Positions 42,160-48,035 of a stretch of DNA of 64,000 nucleotides are shown here, piece by piece (position 1 is the stretch's first letter; each line of letters starts with the position of its first letter). The stretch is taken from positions 1 through 64,000 of the IMG/VR virus record IMGVR_UViG_3300042561_001206; one strand, written 5' to 3'. Under the pieces are notes generated by a model that worked only from the letters and a program-made list of their open reading frames with translations, made no database searches and had not been told where the DNA came from. The position numbers and the translations under genes were made by a program. The DNA is from a virus.

Positions 42160-42233
42160 ACCTGATTAGCTCAAAGGTAGAGCACCCGGCTGATAACCGG
42201 AAGACACTGGATCGTTACCAGTATCAGGTACCA
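42160..42233 (+). tRNA. tRNA-Ile (GAT)
   Basis: Acceptor ACCTGAT/ATCAGGT, anticodon loop CTGATAA, encoded CCA. T-stem ACTGG/CCAGT closes an unusual loop ATCGTTA in place of TTCRANY. Confidence 0.88.
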
Positions 42234-42259
42234 GATTTAGTTGTTTATATACAACAGTA

Positions 42260-42288
42260 TTGCCAAGTTCGATATATAGTTATATAAT
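42260..42288 (+). promoter_or_regulatory. Sigma70 promoter P3 inside tRNA array
   Basis: TTGCCA, 17-nt spacer, TATAAT. Preceded, as P1, by an inverted repeat GTTGT...ACAAC and the same CAGT(GT)ATTGCCAAG context, so P1 and P3 are copies of one promoter module. The first product would be the long-stem RNA. Confidence 0.82.
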
Positions 42289-42356
42289 GTTTTTCAAGTC
42301 GGGAGACTTTAAGAAGTACGCCGTTTCCTTCGGGTAACCCTGTATACGGTAAGCAG
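42289..42356 (+). other. Leader between P3 and the long-stem RNA
   Basis: About 70 nt without ORF or tRNA. Contains CCGT...ACGG (ends at 42331-42350 area) enclosing CCTTCGGGTAACCC, so it is probably folded and may belong to the same RNA. Confidence 0.4.
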
Positions 42357-42557
42357 GATTTTTATTGTTGTCGTTTTGGAAAATACCTGTGAACGCAGGT
42401 TAGTGAATCTGTCAATGTGTGGTTAATTCGAATAGACCACGTATACAGTTGTTATCAAGTGAAGACCTTTTGGACGCATTAGGAATAAGCTTGGTCGTTA
42501 AAATCAAACGCCAGTACGGTGAAGGCTGGCTATAACGAAACGACAACAATAAAAATT
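42357..42557 (+). ncRNA. Putative ~200-nt structured RNA closed by an 18-20 bp helix
   Basis: Bases 42359-42376 and 42538-42555 are perfectly complementary over 18 bp (TTTTTATTGTTGTCGTTT arm), extending to ~20 with wobble pairs. The ~160-nt interior holds hairpins ACCTG-TGAACG-CAGGT, GTGGT...ACCAC and GCCAGTACGGTGAAGGCTGGC-like (AGTA/GAA, a sarcin-ricin-like motif). No ORF. It lies 70 nt after P3 and ends against tRNA-Ala. Phage tRNA clusters are known sites of large ornate RNAs (GOLLD, ROOL); membership here is untested. Confidence 0.65.
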
Positions 42558-42632
42558 GGGCTGCTAGTGATAATGGGAGCACGCCGCCTTTGCACGGCGG
42601 AGGTTGGAGTTCGATCCTCCAGCGGTCCACCA
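42558..42632 (+). tRNA. tRNA-Ala (TGC)
   Basis: Acceptor GGGCTGC/GCGGTCC including the G3-T70 pair that identifies alanine, anticodon loop TTTGCAC, discriminator A, encoded CCA. Confidence 0.95.
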
Positions 42633-42638
42633 AGTTTC

Positions 42639-42712
42639 GCCCCTATAGTTAAATGGTATAACAGTTGACTTGTAATCATCAATTTCCAGTTCGATTCCGG
42701 GTGGGGGCACCA
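42639..42712 (+). tRNA. tRNA-Thr (TGT)
   Basis: Acceptor GCCCCTA/TGGGGGC, anticodon loop CTTGTAA, T-loop with TTCGATT, encoded CCA. Confidence 0.94.
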
Positions 42713-42720
42713 ATTTTAAG

Positions 42721-42798
42721 CCGAGTGTAGGATAGCCCGGTCATTCCGCCTGCTTTGGGAGCAGGAAATCGTGTGTTCGAATCACACCACTCGGACCA
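42721..42798 (+). tRNA. tRNA-Pro (TGG)
   Basis: Acceptor CCGAGTG/CACTCGG, anticodon stem CCTGC/GCAGG with loop TTTGGGA, T-loop TTCGAAT, encoded CCA. Confidence 0.95.
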
Positions 42799-42804
42799 GT
42801 TTAT

Positions 42805-42880
42805 TCCGGAGTAGCACAGAGGTAGTTGCGTCTGACTGTTAATCAGAATGTCGTTGGTTCGATCCCAGCCTCCGGAGCCA
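42805..42880 (+). tRNA. tRNA-Asn (GTT)
   Basis: Acceptor TCCGGAG/CTCCGGA, anticodon loop CTGTTAA, T-loop TTCGATC, discriminator G, encoded CCA. Confidence 0.95.
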
Positions 42881-42886
42881 GTTGAA

Positions 42887-42961
42887 GGTAATGTAGCATA
42901 ACGGTAGTGCGCCTCCTTCATACGGAGAAAAGTGTTGGTTCAACTCCAACCATTACCACCA
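42887..42961 (+). tRNA. tRNA (CAT), Met elongator or Ile2
   Basis: Acceptor GGTAATG/CATTACC, loop TTCATAC (CAT), T-loop TTCAACT, encoded CCA. One of three CAT tRNAs; fully paired acceptor argues against initiator. Confidence 0.9.
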
Positions 42962-42973
42962 AAGGAGATTATT

Positions 42974-43861
42974 ATGTTGTTGGATGAAATTATTTCTGTT
43001 CCATATACTACTCATCCTAAGATGACGAAAAATAAAGGCAACATTTTCAACAAAACTCCAAATTTAGATTATATTCGTTCTAAAGAAAAAGAGTTAAAAC
43101 AATTTGCTCCTGATTTGTGTGCCGAGACATTTGAAAATATCTCAAAGCAACTTGTTCGAAAAAGTTCAATCTACTGTGGTGTACCACAAACAGATTCAAT
43201 GATTGAATTTGCAATGAATTTTGAAGAAGATGTTGCAATTATGCATAACGGAAAATTATCAGGAATTTGTTTCTGTTTTCCAAGCAGTTGGATTCCTAAA
43301 AAACGCATAGGTATGTCTCTAGAAGATATTCATTCACAAGTTGCGGATAATGAAAGACTTATAAAAATGAGCGCAAAAATTGCAAGCACAATGGCTGATC
43401 CTGTTTTAGGTTCTTTTCGAAGATATGTATGGACGATTACAAATAATCCTGAATTGAGTAATCATCCAAAAAGAAAAAGTATGATTGTTCCTAAAAGTTT
43501 AGATGATTTGTATTTTAGACTTGAAACTCAAACAACTGCACCTATAGGTGACTGTGTGACAAGTTTGTTCTTTGTTAAAGTTCAAGTAATTCCTCTTAGT
43601 CATGTCTGGGGAAGTTACGGTAAACTAATTACTAACAGTGTAAATTCTATGAGTGATGCAATCTTGGAATACAAAAATCTAAAGCATATTAAAACGGTCC
43701 TTAGTTCAATGGATCAGAACACCGGGCTACGAACCCGTGAGGTTGGGAGTTCGAATCTCTCAGGACCGGCCAACCATAATTTGAAAGATGAGTATTATGA
43801 TATTCTTACAACTGAAGATTGTTTAGTTAAAGATTCTCCCAGTGGTGTAAAGGCAACATAA
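42974..43861 (+). CDS. DUF3445-like (heme-dependent N-demethylase type) protein with tRNA-Arg inside its frame
   Basis: 295 residues from the ATG at 42974 (AAGGAG 7 nt upstream), between tRNA-Met and tRNA-Trp. FPSSWIPKKRIGMSLEDIHSQV, FRRYVWTITNNPEL and YFRLETQTTAPIG resemble the W...K.G..L..IH..V, R.NW.I and R.E.QT motifs of DUF3445. The family-like part ends near residue 240. There tRNA-Arg(ACG), exactly 78 nt, is traversed in frame without a stop; ~21 more plausible residues (NLKDEYYDILTTEDCLVK) follow, and the stop lies within tRNA-Trp. Family call moderate. Confidence 0.6.
   Translation: MLLDEIISVPYTTHPKMTKNKGNIFNKTPNLDYIRSKEKELKQFAPDLCAETFENISKQLVRKSSIYCGVPQTDSMIEFAMNFEEDVAIMHNGKLSGICFCFPSSWIPKKRIGMSLEDIHSQVADNERLIKMSAKIASTMADPVLGSFRRYVWTITNNPELSNHPKRKSMIVPKSLDDLYFRLETQTTAPIGDCVTSLFFVKVQVIPLSHVWGSYGKLITNSVNSMSDAILEYKNLKHIKTVLSSMDQNTGLRTREVGSSNLSGPANHNLKDEYYDILTTEDCLVKDSPSGVKAT
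43695..43772 (+). tRNA. tRNA-Arg (ACG), embedded in a CDS
   Basis: Acceptor CGGTCCT/AGGACCG, anticodon stem CGGG/CCCG with loop CTACGAA, T-loop TTCGAAT, encoded CCA. Same strand and inside the open frame of the DUF3445-like gene. Confidence 0.94.
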
Positions 43862-43909
43862 GAGTCTCCAAAACTTTTGATTGCGGTTCGAATCCGTACT
43901 GGGAGGCCA
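43836..43909 (+). tRNA. tRNA-Trp (CCA)
   Basis: Acceptor CTCCCAG/CTGGGAG, anticodon loop CTCCAAA, T-loop TTCGAAT, discriminator G, encoded CCA. Its 5' part contains the stop codon of the upstream gene. Confidence 0.94.
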
Positions 43910-43927
43910 TTTTATCAGAGGTGGATT

Positions 43928-44398
43928 ATGTACAACAAAAAAATTAATCTAGAAGAAGTTAAATCGTTTATTGAAAGCTGTGGTCCCAATACCAAAGTTT
44001 ATCTTGGTTGTGACTCGGAAAAAGTTAAAATGAATGGTGTTTGGCATGCTGATTATATTATAGCCATTGTTGTGCATATGAATAGCAAAAATGGTTGTAA
44101 AATTTTCGGGCAAATCACTCGTGAACGTGACTATGATCAAGCTCGCAATAAGCCACGTATGCGTCTGATGAATGAAGTTTATAAAGTTGCAGAAATGTAT
44201 CTGAATCTTGCGGCAATCATTGATGTGGATATTGAAGTACATCTTGACATTAACCCAAATGAAGAGTATAATTCAAATATCGTAATTAATGAAGCAATTG
44301 GCTATATAAAAGGCATGTGTAATGTTGTTCCTCTTGTAAAACCAAATGCTTTTGCTGCGTCTTATGCAGCAGATAGATTGAAGAGTCTTGCAGCATAG
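43928..44398 (+). CDS. DUF458 / YkuK-like RNase H-fold protein
   Basis: 156 residues from the ATG at 43928 with AGAGGTGG upstream; longer frames would start inside tRNA-Trp. KVYLGCDSEKVK (first acidic), WHADYIIAIVVHM, RMRLMNEVYKVAEMYL, IEVHLDINPNEEYNSN and PNAFAASYAADRL match the DUF458 ribonuclease-H-like family. Sandwiched between tRNA-Trp and tRNA-Gly, so a nucleic-acid or tRNA-linked function is tempting but unproven. Confidence 0.7.
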   Translation: MYNKKINLEEVKSFIESCGPNTKVYLGCDSEKVKMNGVWHADYIIAIVVHMNSKNGCKIFGQITRERDYDQARNKPRMRLMNEVYKVAEMYLNLAAIIDVDIEVHLDINPNEEYNSNIVINEAIGYIKGMCNVVPLVKPNAFAASYAADRLKSLAA

Positions 44399-44404
44399 AA
44401 TATA

Positions 44405-44479
44405 GCGGGTATGATGTTAACGGTAGCATGACAGCCTTCCAAGCTGATCGAATCGGTTCGAATCCGATTACCCGCTCCA
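44405..44479 (+). tRNA. tRNA-Gly (TCC)
   Basis: Acceptor GCGGGTA/TACCCGC, anticodon loop CTTCCAA, T-loop TTCGAAT, discriminator T, encoded CCA. Confidence 0.95.
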
Positions 44480-44485
44480 AAATTT

Positions 44486-44562
44486 GCGGCTATGGTGTTT
44501 AACGGTTAGCACGAGACCTTGCCAAGGTTTAGGTTCCAGTTCGAATCTGGATAGCCGCTCCA
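44486..44562 (+). tRNA. tRNA-Gly (GCC)
   Basis: Acceptor GCGGCTA/TAGCCGC, anticodon loop TTGCCAA, T-loop TTCGAAT, discriminator T, encoded CCA. Confidence 0.95.
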
Positions 44563-44568
44563 ATCAAT

Positions 44569-44643
44569 GGTGTCTATGGTGTAGTGGAAGCATTACTCTC
44601 TGTGAAAGAGTAGGTACGAGGTCGGTACTCGTTAGACACCCCA
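44569..44643 (+). tRNA. tRNA-His (GTG)
   Basis: Extra G-1 opposite discriminator C, acceptor GTGTCTA/TAGACAC, anticodon loop CTGTGAA, encoded CCA. T-loop GTCGGTA is atypical. Confidence 0.92.
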
Positions 44644-44644
44644 G

Positions 44645-44718
44645 GCTTCGTTAGTTTAATGGTAGAACACCGCCCTTACAAGACGGTTACGGCAGTTCGA
44701 TTCTGTCACGAAGCACCA
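44645..44718 (+). tRNA. tRNA-Val (TAC)
   Basis: Acceptor GCTTCGT/ACGAAGC, anticodon loop CTTACAA, T-loop TTCGATT, discriminator A, encoded CCA. Confidence 0.95.
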
Positions 44719-44722
44719 ATTT

Positions 44723-44798
44723 GCCGCTTTAGCTGATGTGGTCATAGCAACGGTCTGAAGAGCCGTGGAATCTGGTTCGATTCCAGAAGGCGGTACCA
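44723..44798 (+). tRNA. tRNA-Phe (GAA)
   Basis: Acceptor GCCGCTT/AGGCGGT, anticodon loop CTGAAGA, T-loop TTCGATT, discriminator A, encoded CCA. Confidence 0.93.
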
Positions 44799-44799
44799 T

Positions 44800-44828
44800 T
44801 TGACAAGTTACATTTAATTTGATATAAT
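44800..44828 (+). promoter_or_regulatory. Sigma70 promoter P4 inside tRNA array
   Basis: TTGACA, 17-nt spacer, TATAAT, perfect consensus, starting 1 nt after tRNA-Phe and 10 nt before tRNA-Leu(TAA). Confidence 0.88.
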
Positions 44829-44838
44829 GTTTTATAAT

Positions 44839-44926
44839 GCGGATGTGGCGAAATTGGTGAAACGCAGCAGACTTAAAATCTGCCACATTAGAAACACTGC
44901 GGGTTCGAATCCCGCCATCCGCACCA
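44839..44926 (+). tRNA. tRNA-Leu (TAA)
   Basis: Class II, acceptor GCGGATG/CATCCGC, anticodon loop CTTAAAA, long variable arm, discriminator A, encoded CCA. Confidence 0.95.
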
Positions 44927-44934
44927 AGTTTAAA

Positions 44935-45013
44935 GGGCCTCTAGCTCATGCATGGTTAGAGCAGCGAACTCATAATTCGTTGGTGCGGGGTTCGACTCCC
45001 CGGGGGCCCACCA
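44935..45013 (+). tRNA. tRNA (CAT), probably Ile2 (lysidine) or Met elongator
   Basis: Acceptor GGGCCTC/GGGGCCC, D-arm TAGCTCATGCATGGTTAGAGC, anticodon loop CTCATAA, encoded CCA. The D-arm and acceptor resemble bacterial tRNA-Ile(CAT). Confidence 0.9.
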
Positions 45014-45021
45014 GATTCAAT

Positions 45022-45095
45022 CGCGGGTTAGAGAAACGGTATCTCAGAAGCCTCATAAGCTTCAGTTGTTGGTTCGACTCCAGCACCCGCTACCA
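45022..45095 (+). tRNA. tRNA (CAT) with C1-T72 mismatch, initiator-like
   Basis: Acceptor CGCGGGT/ACCCGCT has an unpaired first position, the mark of formylated initiator tRNA, but the anticodon stem GAAGC/GCTTC lacks the three G-C pairs of initiators. Loop CTCATAA, encoded CCA. Last tRNA; overlaps the convergent gene by 6 bp. Confidence 0.85.
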
Positions 45096-45608
45096 CTTTC
45101 CTGCTTCTCTACCAAAATCAAAAAACCATACACAAAATCGTATTGCAACTGTTAATGTAATAATAAGAATTATTCCCCAAAAAGTATTTTCAATAAATCT
45201 CTTTCTTCGAATTGCTTGATCACGAATCATTCTTTCTCTTTTTTCACGTATGTCTCTTCTTAAATGAAGAAACTGACTGTAACCTTCTGCACCAAGATGT
45301 TGAAGTTCCCCATAGTAAAACATATGATATATCTCTGCTTCCATTTCACGGAGTTTTTGTTGTGCAATGATAATATCAAATGCTTCGGCTGTTTCGCTTT
45401 GCCCAAATCCTATCTTTTCAAATAAACCTAATTTTCTCTCACCCGAATCATTTTTACTATTGTTTATAAGTTGTTGTAATTGCCCAGCAGCATCAGCCCA
45501 TTTTGAAAGCTGTCGATAAACACCTTCAATTTCTTGCCCAACTTTAACCGCAGCCTTTAAGCCATTAAAGGCGGCTGTCACTGTTCCCATTAGAGTTATT
45601 GGATCCAT
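45090..45608 (-). CDS. Membrane-anchored helical protein, unknown
   Basis: 172 residues. Long helices (TAAFNGLKAAVKVGQEIEGVY; the conserved-looking GYSQFLHLRRDIREKRERM) and a single C-terminal membrane segment NTFWGIILIITLTVAIRFCVWF with basic residues before it. Last gene of the minus-strand cassette; the stop overlaps the convergent tRNA. Similar membrane proteins occur in marine T4-like phages; function unknown. Confidence 0.6.
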   Translation of the reverse strand: MDPITLMGTVTAAFNGLKAAVKVGQEIEGVYRQLSKWADAAGQLQQLINNSKNDSGERKLGLFEKIGFGQSETAEAFDIIIAQQKLREMEAEIYHMFYYGELQHLGAEGYSQFLHLRRDIREKRERMIRDQAIRRKRFIENTFWGIILIITLTVAIRFCVWFFDFGREAGKW

Positions 45609-46612
45609 CAGTTTACCTTTACAAGGTTATTCCTAAAAATACGCCATGCATTCTCCCAACTCCATTCTTTACTCTTTTCAAGTACAACATCTCGGTTTAA
45701 ATTTAAACAATCATCCACTGCGATTGAAAGATTGTCGTTCATATATCCAGTTAGTCCTTGTGATACTATGTCTTTAGGTCCTCTACATGGATATGCCGCT
45801 ATAGGTGTTCCGCATGCCATAGCCTCAATCATGACGATACCAAATGTTTCCCATTTGCTCGGAAAAACAAATACATCAGCATTAGCATAATAATATGCTA
45901 AGTCTAAACCCGTTTTAAAGCCAACGAATTCAACGTCTGGATAATTCTTTTCATATACATCTCGCATAGGTCCATCACCCACCATAATCTTGTGAGAATT
46001 CGGATAATCGATATTAAAGAAATCTTCTAGATTTTTTTCTTTACTAACTCTACTCACACATACAAGCAATTTTTTATCATCAGACTTGTTGCGCTGACTA
46101 GGATTAAATATTGCCCTATCAACTCCTCTTGTCCATGAAATTAGCTCACCATCAAACCCATTTTCGCGTAGATGCTTTACCATCGTATCTGTAGTAGTTA
46201 ATACTTTTCCCGAATGCTTGTGAAACCAACGTATTAAAGGCCAAGTAAGGGCTTCAGGAATTCCAAAAAGTTTTCTAAGTCCTTCCGGAAAATTAGTGTG
46301 ATAAGCAGTATTGTACCGATAACCGCGTTTGTCAAGATATTGTCGAGCACACAAACCAAGAGGACCCTCGGTGGCGATATGGATATGATCCGGAGATATC
46401 TCCTCAATCTTCTCGCCGATTTTCCTGGGATAGGCAATCTTGACTTCGTTGTAGCCAGGGCAATCAATGTAGTTGAACCACCCGGGATTAAGATATACAA
46501 AACGATAACCGTCCAAAAGCGCACAAGCCTCGATATTTTTGTAGGTTGTGACCACTCCATTTATTTGATCCTGCAAGTTGTCTGTAATAATTAGTACAAT
46601 TTTTTCAGACAT
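45608..46612 (-). CDS. agt-like: GT4 glycosyltransferase, Agt/SqdX-like
   Basis: 334 residues. TDNLQDQINGVVTTYKNIE at the N-terminus, AYHTNFPEG, then GVDRAIFNP, VSRVSKEKNLEDFF, MVGDGPM and VFPSKWETFGIVMIEAMACGTP: the GT4 pattern of enzymes that glycosylate diacylglycerol (SqdX, Agt). It overlaps the upstream PlcP-like gene by 8 bp. In bacteria plcP-agt pairs replace phospholipids with glycolipids under phosphate starvation, so the same reaction is likely here. Substrate is inferred from the pair. Confidence 0.7.
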   Translation of the reverse strand: MSEKIVLIITDNLQDQINGVVTTYKNIEACALLDGYRFVYLNPGWFNYIDCPGYNEVKIAYPRKIGEKIEEISPDHIHIATEGPLGLCARQYLDKRGYRYNTAYHTNFPEGLRKLFGIPEALTWPLIRWFHKHSGKVLTTTDTMVKHLRENGFDGELISWTRGVDRAIFNPSQRNKSDDKKLLVCVSRVSKEKNLEDFFNIDYPNSHKIMVGDGPMRDVYEKNYPDVEFVGFKTGLDLAYYYANADVFVFPSKWETFGIVMIEAMACGTPIAAYPCRGPKDIVSQGLTGYMNDNLSIAVDDCLNLNRDVVLEKSKEWSWENAWRIFRNNLVKVN

Positions 46613-47369
46613 TCTCCACTTCCTCTTCTATTTCTTTCAACCATGTTACTATTTCCCATCTGCCGTCATAGTGTTCAACTAATGCTGTACAACTTTCTAC
46701 CCAATCACCGTCATTCATATAAACTACGCCGTTAATGGTTTTTATCTCAGCCAAATGAATGTGCCCACATATGACGCCATCAAATTTTCTTTTCTTACAA
46801 TATTCTGAAAGCGTATTTTCAAACTTAAAAATAAAGTCTACTGCTCTTTTCACCTTCACTTTAAGAAATTTTGATAAACTCCAGTAGCCGAATCCTAACC
46901 TTCTTCTAAACCAATTAAACTTAGTGTTGAAAGATAATATTGCATCATATGCTGAATCACCTAAGAACGATATCCATTTATGCAATCGTACAACGCCATC
47001 GAAAAAATCTCCGTGAGTAACAAGATATCTTTTACCGTCTATACCTAAGTGAGTACACTGATTTACGACTTCAATATTACCGAAGTTTGTATTATAGGGT
47101 ATCAACAATCTTAGAAACTCATCATGATTACCCGCTACGTAAGTTACTTTGGTGCCGCTTTTTGCGAATCCCAGAATTTTTCTTATGACTCTCGTATGTG
47201 ATTCTTTCCATTTTAATTTATTTTTCTTAACTTTCCATCCATCGATAATGTCACCAACAAGATATAATTCATCACATTGATTGTGAGTTAAAAAATTTAA
47301 TAAAAGATTTGCTTTGCAATCTTTTGTTCCAAGATGAACATCGCTGATGAATATTGATTTGTATTTCAT
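46605..47369 (-). CDS. plcP-like: PlcP/LpxH-like metallophosphoesterase (COG2908 type)
   Basis: 254 residues. FISDVHLGTKDCKANLLLNF, VGDIIDGW, AGNHDEFLR, VTHGDFFDGVVR, FGYWSLSKFLKVKVKRAV, VICGHIHLAEI and NDGDWVESCTALVEH match the proteobacterial COG2908 subgroup that includes PlcP, which removes the headgroup from phospholipids to leave diacylglycerol. LpxH (lipid A synthesis) is the alternative, but the coupling to a GT4 gene favours PlcP. Confidence 0.75.
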   Translation of the reverse strand: MKYKSIFISDVHLGTKDCKANLLLNFLTHNQCDELYLVGDIIDGWKVKKNKLKWKESHTRVIRKILGFAKSGTKVTYVAGNHDEFLRLLIPYNTNFGNIEVVNQCTHLGIDGKRYLVTHGDFFDGVVRLHKWISFLGDSAYDAILSFNTKFNWFRRRLGFGYWSLSKFLKVKVKRAVDFIFKFENTLSEYCKKRKFDGVICGHIHLAEIKTINGVVYMNDGDWVESCTALVEHYDGRWEIVTWLKEIEEEVENV

Positions 47370-48035
47370 TTAATTTGCCAGAGGATTATCCAATGCTTTC
47401 TTAATCTTATCATCCACTTCACGGCGAATAGTTCTAAGTTCAGCATTTGTTTCACGCTCAATACGATTGACACGCTCATTAACATTTTGTACGGTAGAGT
47501 CAACTTGCTTTTGCATCTCTCTTACTTGTGAATCAGCACTGCGGCGAATCTCTTTTATTTCTGCTTCAGTACCAAGTCTAATTTCTTTTATTTCACTGTC
47601 AATCTGTCTTCTAATTTGGTTTATATCTTTTTCAACTTCACGTTGAGCAACTTTCGATCCGCGTTCAACACCTTCCAGTACAGTCTCAGTTCTACGAATA
47701 TCACCTTTTAAATTTTGATTAATATCGCGGGTATATCCGACAACTTTTTCGCTGTTCTCTTCTAATTTAATAATACGTGCTTCATACTCACTGAAGTCGG
47801 GAGCAACATAATTTGCAATTTTCTTCTTCATGCCCTCATAATCTTTATACGCTTCGAATACACCGTACATACCACCAATCACAGATGAAACAATACCAAA
47901 AGCAATCATAAGTTTTGCAGGTGTAAAACTATAACCACCAATACTGATAACAGTATCTTTACTAGCATACTTCTTCATTGCATCTTGAAGTTCATCGACT
48001 TTTTTATCAACGTTTTTATCTTCTGTACTGCTCAT
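47370..48035 (-). CDS. Membrane-anchored coiled-coil protein
   Basis: 221 residues. One membrane segment near residues 39-62 (PAKLMIAFGIVSSVIGGMYG), then a long charged helix (residues ~80-215) with heptad character: RREVEKDINQIRRQIDSEIK-type repeats. Overlaps the upstream exported protein by 20 bp and abuts the PlcP-like gene. Likely a scaffold or spacer at the inner membrane; no family recognised. Confidence 0.6.
   Translation of the reverse strand: MSSTEDKNVDKKVDELQDAMKKYASKDTVISIGGYSFTPAKLMIAFGIVSSVIGGMYGVFEAYKDYEGMKKKIANYVAPDFSEYEARIIKLEENSEKVVGYTRDINQNLKGDIRRTETVLEGVERGSKVAQREVEKDINQIRRQIDSEIKEIRLGTEAEIKEIRRSADSQVREMQKQVDSTVQNVNERVNRIERETNAELRTIRREVDDKIKKALDNPLAN

Noticed and set aside
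42234-42557. Possible tmRNA
   Set aside because: No tRNA-like end, no tag reading frame ending in the usual Ala-rich peptide, and the long helix does not fit tmRNA topology as far as I can see.
40542-44828. tRNA array as a host tRNA operon on a chromosome
   Set aside because: Flanked by phage replication and virion genes on both sides and interrupted by phage-type genes; no rRNA or ribosomal genes are present.
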